From assembly GCA_965249205.1 (NCBI GenBank), contig CBDFLL010000006.1:682001-746000 (forward strand): 64,000 bases of DNA, written 5' to 3'. The position numbers and the translations under genes are program-made. Shown here piece by piece: positions 54,215 through 61,280 of the stretch (position 1 is the first letter of the stretch; every line of letters begins with the position of its first letter). The stretch comes from JAQBVV01 sp965249205. Its GTDB lineage: Bacteria; Acidobacteriota; Vicinamibacteria; Vicinamibacterales; UBA2999. Below the pieces are notes generated by a model. The model was not told the origin of the DNA and did no database searches. It saw only the letters and a program-made list of their open reading frames with translations.

Positions 54215-55315
54215 ATGCGCGCATCACGGGTTCTTTTGCCGGTTCTCGCCATGGCGGCGCTTGTCTCGTTGCCCCTGGCAGCCCAGGGTCAGACGTCGAA
54301 CACGCTCGACATCTACCTGATCGACGTAGAGGGCGGTAACGCGACGCTGTTTGTCTCGCCGACCGGGGAATCACTGCTCATTGATACAGGCTACCCGAGT
54401 GAGGGCCGTGACGCGGGCAGGATCATCGCCGCGGCCCAGGACGCGGGCCTGACGCGGATCGATCACCTGATCACCACGCACTATCATCGCGATCACATCG
54501 GTGGCCTCGCCGAACTGACGGAGCGGTTTCCCGTCGCCCACTTCATCGATCATGGACCCAACCAGGATCCCGAGGGCTCCGGCGCTGGGTTCGAGGAGGG
54601 TTACAAGGCCATCTACGCACAGGTGAGGCACACGGCGGTGCAAGCCGGCGACACGATTCCGATGGCCGGTCTTGAATTGCGCGTGGTGACCTCGGCCGGC
54701 GAGACGATCACGACTCCTCTGGCTGGCGCCGGCGGTCCGAATCCCTATTGCGCAAATTTCAGACCAGGGACGAACAATCTTGAAGATCCGCTGTCGGTGG
54801 GGATTCACGTCACGTTCGGCGAGTTTCGGACGCTGCACCTCGGTGACCTGACCAAGAACAAGGAATTCGAGCTGATGTGCCCCAACAACCAGCTCGGCAC
54901 GATCGACGTTCTGCTGGGCATTCACCACGGGCAGCAGACCTCCAGTTCGGAAGTGCTCGTGCATGCGGTTCGCCCTCGCGTGGGGCTCATGAACAACGGG
55001 ACTCGGAAGGGGGGCGACCCTGAGGTGATGACGACGCTATATACCTCGCCCGGCTTCCAGGATCTCTGGCTGGCGCACTTCTCGGTCATAAGCGGCCAGG
55101 AGTACACGGTGCCCGGACTGTTCATCGCGAACATGGCCGATGGTCAGGGACCCACGATGCCGATCGCCCCGGCGGGGCCAGTGCAGCCGGGTACTCCGCA
55201 GCCCGCCCACGATGGGGAGGCGCACTGGATCAAGCTCTCGGCACAACAGGACGGCACATTCTCGGTCACCAACGCACGCAATGGGTTCAGTAGGACCTAT
55301 GAGGCTGAGCGGTGA
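54215..55315 (+). CDS. Exported metallo-beta-lactamase-fold hydrolase (copy B)
   Basis: This 366-residue protein has a signal peptide, then D-V-E-G-G-N-A-T-L-F, L-L-I-D-T-G-Y, metal motif H-Y-H-R-D-H, H-L-G-D-L and I-H-H-G-Q-Q-T. The C-terminal extension ends F-S-V-T-N-A-R-N-G-F. It is a paralogue of the gene at 16810-17928 with the same architecture; the middle segment with N-P-Y-C-A-N/S is also shared. GGGGAGG lies upstream of the ATG. It is followed by the cytochrome gene after 41 bp. Confidence 0.85.
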   Translation: MRASRVLLPVLAMAALVSLPLAAQGQTSNTLDIYLIDVEGGNATLFVSPTGESLLIDTGYPSEGRDAGRIIAAAQDAGLTRIDHLITTHYHRDHIGGLAELTERFPVAHFIDHGPNQDPEGSGAGFEEGYKAIYAQVRHTAVQAGDTIPMAGLELRVVTSAGETITTPLAGAGGPNPYCANFRPGTNNLEDPLSVGIHVTFGEFRTLHLGDLTKNKEFELMCPNNQLGTIDVLLGIHHGQQTSSSEVLVHAVRPRVGLMNNGTRKGGDPEVMTTLYTSPGFQDLWLAHFSVISGQEYTVPGLFIANMADGQGPTMPIAPAGPVQPGTPQPAHDGEAHWIKLSAQQDGTFSVTNARNGFSRTYEAER

Positions 55316-55356
55316 CCATCGCCGAACGTTTCAGTAAGGACAGTGGGAGGTAGGAC

Positions 55357-56496
55357 ATGAACTTAAAGTCAACGCAAGGCGGCTGGGCGGTCGCGACGGT
55401 GGTGCTGGGGATTGTTCTGGCGATCGGTGTGGACTATCGCGCGGTGTCGGCTCAACAGGGCGGCGAGCCCCTGATGGAAGATGCCTTCCAAAACATCACG
55501 GCGCTCAACGGTGAGCCCGCGCACCTGATGCTCCCGACGATGCTCTACTTCGAGGCAGCGCTCGGCGTCGGCTGTCCGTATTGCCATGACGGCAACAACC
55601 AGAGCCGCGATCTGGACACGAATGAGAGGAAGGGCGTTGCGCGACAGATGATCGCCATGGTCAACACGCTCAACGCGAACAACTTTGATGGGGAGCAACA
55701 GGTCACCTGCTTTACGTGCCATCAGGGACAGGCGATTCCGAGCAGTGTGCCGGTGGTCATCAATGCTGACGTGCCGCCAAAGCTTGAGTACACGGTGCCG
55801 GTGCCGGCCCCACCTGCCATCCCTTCGGTGACAGTGGCCCAGATCTTCGACAAGTACATCGCAGCGGTCGGCGGCTCCAGCGCTGTGCAGAACGTGTCCA
55901 GCCTGACGGCCGCGGGCACCGTGACGCAGCGGAGGCCTGGGCGCAACTTTGCGGCGCAGCGGCTTGAGATCTCAACGAAGGCCCCGGCGATGAAGCTGAC
56001 GGCGACTCAGGCTGGCCAGAACCAGAATCTGGCCGCCTACAGTGGCGGCAACGGTTGGGCCCGAGGTGGCAACGGGAACGTCCGCGATCTCCGCCCGGAG
56101 GAACTCGATGCGACGCGGCTCGAAGACGCGTTCAACCTGCCCGCACAGCTCACCGAGCTCGTCAGCAACCCGCAGGTGGACCACCCGGAGGTGGTGGGCA
56201 ATCGCGAGCTCTACGTCGTTAGTGGGCGCACCGAGAACTTGCCTCGAGTGAAGCTCTACTTCGAAAAGGACACCGGGATGTTGGTGCGTCTCGTGCACTT
56301 TATCGACACATCGTTTGGCCCCTACCCGACGCAGATCGACTACGCCGACTTCCGGGACGTTGATGGAAGGAAAGTCCCGTACTCGTGGATCGTCTCCCAG
56401 AGCCGAGGTCGGGAATATACCTACGCGATGCAGAACGTGCAGGCGGCTGAGGTTGACGACGCACGGTTCGTGCGGCCTGCCGCCGGCGGGCAGTAA
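55357..56496 (+). CDS. Dihaem c-type cytochrome, reaction-centre cytochrome subunit-like
   Basis: This 379-residue protein has an N-terminal signal/anchor and two haem motifs, C-P-Y-C-H near residue 73 and C-F-T-C-H near residue 124. The spacing, with the segment around N-I-T-x-L-N-G, matches the photosynthetic reaction centre cytochrome c subunit family, which is widespread in non-phototrophic Acidobacteriota. The C-terminal 220 residues are an unrelated outer-membrane-lipoprotein-like beta domain (G-G-S-S-A-V-Q-N to the end). It probably serves periplasmic electron transfer. GGGAGG precedes the start. Confidence 0.85.
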   Translation: MNLKSTQGGWAVATVVLGIVLAIGVDYRAVSAQQGGEPLMEDAFQNITALNGEPAHLMLPTMLYFEAALGVGCPYCHDGNNQSRDLDTNERKGVARQMIAMVNTLNANNFDGEQQVTCFTCHQGQAIPSSVPVVINADVPPKLEYTVPVPAPPAIPSVTVAQIFDKYIAAVGGSSAVQNVSSLTAAGTVTQRRPGRNFAAQRLEISTKAPAMKLTATQAGQNQNLAAYSGGNGWARGGNGNVRDLRPEELDATRLEDAFNLPAQLTELVSNPQVDHPEVVGNRELYVVSGRTENLPRVKLYFEKDTGMLVRLVHFIDTSFGPYPTQIDYADFRDVDGRKVPYSWIVSQSRGREYTYAMQNVQAAEVDDARFVRPAAGGQ

Positions 56497-56535
56497 GAAA
56501 GAACTAAGCGGAAGCGGCGAAAAAGACGCGGCGCG

Positions 56536-56553
56536 CGGCACAGAGTTGTGCCG
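56536..56553 (+). terminator. Hairpin after cytochrome gene, possible terminator
   Basis: CGGCACA and TGTGCCG form a perfect 7-bp stem with a 4-nt loop about 40 bp after the stop. There is no T-run, so intrinsic termination is uncertain. Confidence 0.3.
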
Positions 56554-56580
56554 TGCGCCCGCGCGATTCGACCCCTCGGC

Positions 56581-56659
56581 TTAGCAGCCCGTGGTGGAAG
56601 TCCAGCGGCATTCGACGAGCGATGCATCCTCGCGATCTGCGTCGCTCCTTCCTCACTAG
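56581..56659. repeat. Truncated hairpin repeat, copy 6 (79 bp, subtype B)
   Basis: It starts TTAGCAGCCCGTGGTGGAAG, identical in pattern to copies 4 and 5, and continues to the reverse complement of the conserved GGAGGAGCRACGC strand before ending at CTAG (56656-56659). The other half is missing, so the copy is broken at the apical stem. Confidence 0.7.
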
Positions 56660-56721
56660 GTCACGGCAGTGATTCCCTCAGGGATGGCTGGTTGTCGCTT
56701 CGGCGAGCGTCGGTCCCGGTT

Positions 56722-58260
56722 CTAGCTCGCGCTCGGCGAGTCTGGTTGCCGCAGCCAACGCGGCGCTGTCTGTGCTCGCGAGAATGGCAACGAAACGGGG
56801 ACACGGCGGCGGAGGACGTCGTCCACGGTCGGTGCCATCTCGTCGCGTACGGCATGCACCACCTCGGCCATCACCAGCGGGCAGGCGGCTGAGATCCGCG
56901 CGGCCAGAGCAGGCTCGACAGCCAGTAGCGTGTGCAGCCGGCCCGTGTTCCGTCCATGCCGAAGTGCCATCGAGCGCGCCGCTTCAGGGTCGAGTCCCAA
57001 CTGCTCGCCTCGACCGACGGCGTCGTCGAGCCAGTCTGCGAAGACACCGTCCGGTGCCCACGGAAACGGGTGCGAGCCGGTCGTCGATGAAGCGAGGCCG
57101 CGCCCGAGCCGGCGGGCGACGGCATCAACCGCCCGGGCCGCGTCCACCCGCGCCGAGGTGAGTTTTCCTCCCAACGAAAGCATCAGGCCACGTGCCGGTT
57201 CGCCGAGCTTCCACTCACGCGGCACCGCTGCGGGATTCTTGGCGCGTGACGAGACCATGGCGCGAACGCCGGCAAAACTCCCAACGATGTCCGATTCGCT
57301 CCACGGCTGATCGACCAGTGCCCGCCGGGATTCGGTCAACAGGTAGTCGATGTCCCGGCCCTCGACCCGCTCGCTGCCGGCCGGTCCTTCGAATGGCGTG
57401 TCCGTGGTGCCGACGAGCGTTCGACCCAGCCACGGTATGAGAAAGACGGGGCGCCCATCCGATCGCGCTGTCAGGAGCACGGCGCGGTCGGTGGGAAGCG
57501 CTGGAAGCACCAGATGGACGCCCTTGGCCCGTGAGATGGGAGCGTGCTCGGCCTCGTCCCGGAACGGCGGTCCGGCGAGCCACGGACCCGCTGCAGCCAG
57601 GGTCAGTCGCGCTCGGACGTCGAACCGTTGCCCAGTGAGCCGATCTTCCACCACGACGCCCTCGACGCCACCAGTGGATCGAAGCAGTTCCACCGCCTCC
57701 ACGTGGTTGGCGGTTACGGCACCCGCGCGAATACTCCCATCCACGACTTCGAGGACGAACCGCGCATCGTCGGTCAAGGCATCGCCGTACTCGAATGCGC
57801 CGTTCAGATCCTGCGCCGACAGGAAGCCGTACTTCCCTGCCAGTTCGCCCGAATCGATTCTGCGATGGAACGCCCAGGCCGACTCCCGCGGTGCCAGCCA
57901 GTCGTACATCGCCAGCCCGAGGCGTAGCTGGAAGGCGCTTCGGCGTCCTGCGCGATCGACCGGGAGCACGACGCGCAGCGGGCGGATGCGGTGTGGGCCC
58001 AGTTGAGTGAGAAGCTCGCGCTCTTTCAGCGTCTTCCGAACCAGCCGGATCCATCCATGCTCCAGGTAGCGCAGCCCACCGTGAATCAGCTTGGACGAAG
58101 CGGACGACGTGCCTGCGCCCCAGTCGGTTCGGTCGATAAGGGCAACGCTAAGGCCCCGGCGTGCCGCGTCGTACGCCGCCCACGCGCCGTAGATCCCCCC
58201 GCCGACGACCAGCAGGTCGAAGGGGCCCGACGAAAGCGCAGAAACGTTTCGATGCATCAC
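56722..58260 (-). CDS. glpD: Glycerol-3-phosphate dehydrogenase (FAD, GlpD type)
   Basis: This 512-residue enzyme has the FAD loop V-V-G-G-G-I-Y-G, the S-S-K-L-I-H-G-G-L-R-Y-L-E segment and F-L-I-P-W-L-G-R-T-L-V-G-T-T-D-T-P, all diagnostic of GlpD. The C-terminal domain has M-A-P-T-V-D-D-V-L-R-R. It oxidises glycerol-3-phosphate to dihydroxyacetone phosphate and passes electrons to quinone at the membrane. The start (GTG 58260 or ATG 58257) overlaps the stop of the GDPD gene, so the two work as an operon for phospholipid-headgroup use. Confidence 0.92.
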   Translation of the reverse strand: MMHRNVSALSSGPFDLLVVGGGIYGAWAAYDAARRGLSVALIDRTDWGAGTSSASSKLIHGGLRYLEHGWIRLVRKTLKERELLTQLGPHRIRPLRVVLPVDRAGRRSAFQLRLGLAMYDWLAPRESAWAFHRRIDSGELAGKYGFLSAQDLNGAFEYGDALTDDARFVLEVVDGSIRAGAVTANHVEAVELLRSTGGVEGVVVEDRLTGQRFDVRARLTLAAAGPWLAGPPFRDEAEHAPISRAKGVHLVLPALPTDRAVLLTARSDGRPVFLIPWLGRTLVGTTDTPFEGPAGSERVEGRDIDYLLTESRRALVDQPWSESDIVGSFAGVRAMVSSRAKNPAAVPREWKLGEPARGLMLSLGGKLTSARVDAARAVDAVARRLGRGLASSTTGSHPFPWAPDGVFADWLDDAVGRGEQLGLDPEAARSMALRHGRNTGRLHTLLAVEPALAARISAACPLVMAEVVHAVRDEMAPTVDDVLRRRVPVSLPFSRAQTAPRWLRQPDSPSAS

Positions 58261-59057
58261 TCGGACGTCCTACCTTCGTGCACGAGCCGCGCGAGCTGTC
58301 CCGGGTCGTTCGCCATGATGGCGTCTGCGCCGGCGGTCATCGCGTGCCGGACCGAGCCGCGATGGTTGCAGGTGTAGGTCAGCACCGGCTTTCCCATTTG
58401 ATGGGCCAGATCGACGAACCGTGAGCGCAGGGCGCGCACGTTCACCGAAGCGGCGAAGAGCGGGGCCAGTGCCTCGCGCATGTGTGACTGTCGAGTTGGC
58501 AGCCGATCCATGTTTCGCACTGTCCGGATCTGCGAGTCGTACCGGCGGGCGGCGGCCAGGACATCCTCGTCGAAGCAGAGCAATAGGACGCTCGTTCCGA
58601 GCGTCCGTCGGCGCACTTCATCGATGGTCCGTTCCGTCAACCTACGATGCCAGGCCGGACCTCGATCTCCCGCTCGCGCTTTGATCTCCAGCAGGAGCCA
58701 CGTACGACCGCCCCATCGGTCCAGAAACTCCGACAGTGATAGAAGGCGCTCGCCGCGAAATCGCTCGGACTTCCACCCGCCCGCGTCCAGCGCGCGCAAC
58801 TCGCTCCAAGGCAGCGCGGAGACCCGGCGCCGGCCTCCGCCCAGCTTCATCACCGTGGAGTCGTGGTGGATCACCGGAACCCCGTCCGCGCTCATCTGCA
58901 GGTCCAGTTCGATGCCATCGATGGGGGCCTGGAGCGCGGCATCGAATGCGGAGGCTGTGTTTTCCGGCGCCTCCGCCGAGTGTCCGCGGTGGGCGATGAC
59001 CCACGGCAGCGGCTCACCCGGTCGAATCGGCGGGCGCATCGGGCTGCGCGTCATCAC
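58257..59057 (-). CDS. Glycerophosphodiester phosphodiesterase
   Basis: This 266-residue GDPD has V-I-A-H-R-G near residue 21 (acid-base His), then G-I-E-L-D-L-Q-M (metal ligands) and V-I-H-H-D (second His). The rest of the barrel has L-L-L-E-I-K-A and A-G-A-D-A-I-M-A-N-D-P. It hydrolyses glycerophosphodiesters to glycerol-3-phosphate, which the downstream GlpD then oxidises. No signal peptide is seen, so it acts in the cytoplasm (UgpQ-like). Confidence 0.9.
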   Translation of the reverse strand: MMTRSPMRPPIRPGEPLPWVIAHRGHSAEAPENTASAFDAALQAPIDGIELDLQMSADGVPVIHHDSTVMKLGGGRRRVSALPWSELRALDAGGWKSERFRGERLLSLSEFLDRWGGRTWLLLEIKARAGDRGPAWHRRLTERTIDEVRRRTLGTSVLLLCFDEDVLAAARRYDSQIRTVRNMDRLPTRQSHMREALAPLFAASVNVRALRSRFVDLAHQMGKPVLTYTCNHRGSVRHAMTAGADAIMANDPGQLARLVHEGRTSE

Positions 59058-59062
59058 GGTAA

Positions 59063-59548
59063 ATGATAGAGCCTGCCGCCATCGTCCGGTCGAAGTGCTC
59101 TCGGGCGCCTCGGTCGGTCGTTCGAATGCAGGGCAACGACTACGTGCAGAGTGCCATGTACACCAGAGGCGTCCGCTGTTCCTCGTGTCACGATGTGCAC
59201 GGCACGACGAACGACGCCGACCTACGGCTACCCGGCGATACCCTGTGTTTTGAGTGTCACGGCCCTCAGCGTCAGGCTGGCCCCGTGGGAACCATTGAGC
59301 AACATACGCAGCACGCGCCGGAGAGTACCGGGAGCCACTGCGTTGCCTGCCACATGCCTGCCATCGACCGCACGGTGGGGGACGTGAACGTGCGCAGCCA
59401 CACGTTCAAATTCTTGTCGCCGGTGGCCACAGCACGCTACGGCGTACCGAACCCGTGCACGTCGTGTCATGCGGACCGCACCACGGAGTGGGCCCTCGAC
59501 GAGTTGAGGCAATGGCCTGGCACGTCCCCCTGGCGCGTCACGGAGTAG
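59063..59548 (+). pseudogene. C-terminal remnant of a multihaem cytochrome c
   Basis: The frame contains four haem motifs in 161 residues: C-S-S-C-H, C-F-E-C-H, C-V-A-C-H and C-T-S-C-H, with the segment M-Q-G-N-D-Y-V-Q-S-A-M-Y-T-R-G-V just before the first. That segment is normally internal in larger tetratricopeptide-type cytochromes. The codons before residue 20 look unrelated and there is no signal peptide, so the N-terminal part is probably lost. Without export it could not receive haem. Confidence 0.7.
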
Positions 59549-59585
59549 CCCGGCACGTCGCGCCGCACCGCAGGAGCCGTAGACC

Positions 59586-60304
59586 ATGTATCTCAGACTG
59601 AGCGCGGGTGTCGTAGTCAGCGCCGTTGCGCCGTGGCTGGCTCCGGCGCAGGCCGCAGCACAGCAGGCTCCGCGATGCGCGTTCGTCTGCGCACCCGAGT
59701 TGAAGATCGAACCGACGGTCACGGTCGAAAATCTTTTTGGCCGGCCTCGGGTCGAGGCGGATGGACGCGTCGAGCGCGCCGCGCGCGAACACTGTTCGAG
59801 TTGATATTCGCGCTCGACATCCCGACTGAAATCCCGCGCGTGGGGTTCACGCTCGAGGCTATCTTTGTGCCATTCGGCGGCACGTCCGTGAGTCCGTTCA
59901 CGGGCGTAGCGGCCGCGCAGATTGGACGGTCAGACATCCGTGACAACGGGATAGAGATCGAAGCGGAACTCAATCTGGAGCTGTTCAGCGAGGACCAGGC
60001 GGGAAGGTGGGTCTCTTCGCATTTCGACATCGTGGACAAGTTCAGCCCGGCCGATACACCACGCGCCACGAGCGTGTACACGCATAAGCTGAACTTTGAG
60101 CTGGATACGGCGTTTCATATCTTCAATTGGCTACCCGATGGTCGTTGGCTGCGCAATGTGGAGGCGGAGCTGTCGCTTGACTACGTGGCAACCGGGCTGC
60201 CGAAAGCGGGCGATGTGCTGCACGGCGAACGATTTCTCGATAACGCAAGCCCGTGGTCGCTGTCGTACGTGTGGGTGATGCCGCTCGTACCGGCCATGCC
60301 ATGA
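59586..60304 (+). pseudogene. Exported protein of unknown function with a frameshift
   Basis: The first 70 residues have a clear signal peptide (A-Q-A-A-A-Q-Q) and continue P-E-L-K-I-E-P-T-V-T-V-E-N-L-F. Near 59795 the frame needs a one-base change to proceed as F-E-L-I-F-A-L-D-I-P-T-E-I-P to the stop at 60304. The combined protein of about 239 residues looks like a short amphipathic beta-rich outer-membrane protein (E-A-E-L-N-L-E-L-F). I know no named family. The indel may be a sequencing error or decay. Confidence 0.6.
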
Positions 60305-60347
60305 ACGACCACGACACAACGCCCCTACCGGCGTCGTGTGAGATGCG

Positions 60348-60821
60348 ATGTCTCTGATTCCTGACTGGGCGCCGAACCTGCACCCACTGGTCATCCATTT
60401 TCCGATCGTGTTGATCATCACGGCATTTGTCTGCGATCTGGCCGCTGTGGGGCTCTCGCGTCCTGTCTGGCTTGGCGACGCCGCCCTCGGTCTGTACGGT
60501 GCGGCGGCGGCGGCGACCGCCGGTCTTGCGTACTGGAGCGGGCTGGATGCCGGGGCAGACGTGCTGATGCGCGGAGCAGCCCACATCATCGTGCAAGAGC
60601 ACCAGCGGTGGGCGCTGAGCACCACGGCGTACTTCGGTCTCTTCACCGCTGCGCGCATCGCCGCCAGGCCTCGCGCCCGACGAGCGGGCATGATCGGGGC
60701 GCTGCTGTGTCTGGGGGGCGGAGCGCTCGGGATATTTCTCGTTCAGCAGACCGCCGAGCGTGGCGCGCGCCTCGTGTACGAACATGGTGTCGGCGTGATC
60801 GCCGCGCCGTGGTCGCGCTGA
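60348..60821 (+). CDS. DUF2231 membrane protein
   Basis: This 157-residue protein has four hydrophobic helices and the family marks N-L-H-P-L-V-I-H-F-P-I near residue 10 and R-L-V-Y-E-H-G-V-G-V near the end. DUF2231 proteins are often encoded beside cytochromes; their His residues suggest haem or redox binding, but the function is unproven. It lies 43 bp after the frameshifted exported gene on the same strand. Confidence 0.82.
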   Translation: MSLIPDWAPNLHPLVIHFPIVLIITAFVCDLAAVGLSRPVWLGDAALGLYGAAAAATAGLAYWSGLDAGADVLMRGAAHIIVQEHQRWALSTTAYFGLFTAARIAARPRARRAGMIGALLCLGGGALGIFLVQQTAERGARLVYEHGVGVIAAPWSR

Positions 60822-61280
60822 GAGAAGGCACTTTTCTTGTCGATCCCGGGAGCACCTCAGGCGGGCTCGTTCGCGCGCATTTCACTTCTGCCTAGCAGAC
60901 GGTCGAGGTGGTCCCCCTGGCAGAAGTCGACTGCCTGCGGTTCCTCTGGAGCTACGCGCTCACGAAATCCGCGCTAGTCCCCTGCAACGTGATTTGTTAC
61001 GTAAGTCCCGGAGCGCGGCGCCCGGCTGGCAAGGCGCGACGACCGAGAATATTGGGCATATTTGAGGAAGGAGCAACGCCGCCAGCCGGGATGCCCCGCC
61101 CAGGAATTGTGCGACGAATTACGTTTCCAGGGGACTAGCTGTGCCGAAGGGAACTGACGCCTCGCGACCGGTTCTCATATAATCCGCCAGAAGAAGACGA
61201 TCGGTCGGACCCATGACTCAGCCGGTCCGTGCAGGCGGCATCCAGGACTGTCTACTGGGCCGCATTGGAGGAGGCAACAC
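60822..61280. other. 459-bp intergenic region with hairpin repeat copy 3
   Basis: No gene is visible here. The centre is occupied by hairpin repeat copy 3. The left portion (60895-60973) includes inverted CTGCC/GGCAG-like words and a GAAATCCGCG stretch resembling the nested hairpin of copy 4, perhaps the remains of another element. The right portion, 61139-61280, is the leader of the hydrolase gene. Confidence 0.5.
60974..61138. repeat. CTAG-bounded covarying hairpin repeat, copy 3 (165 bp)
   Basis: CTAG lies at 60974-60977 and 61135-61138. Ends CTAGTCCCCTG are inverted copies. Inside, stem CCCGGCTGGC (61021-61030) pairs perfectly with GCCAGCCGGG (61081-61090), and GGCG (61033-61036) pairs with CGCC (61077-61080). 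The apical stem AATAT/ATATT is at 61048-61052 with 61058-61062. The unpaired strands AAGGCGCGACGACCGAG and AGGAAGGAGCAACGCC match the other copies. Confidence 0.85.

Noticed and set aside
11545..61138. Hairpin repeats as a CRISPR array or as ordinary rho-independent terminators
   Set aside because: Copies are dispersed and differ at their ends, there is no spacer pattern, and there is no T-run at the stem base; the 165-bp length is far beyond a terminator.
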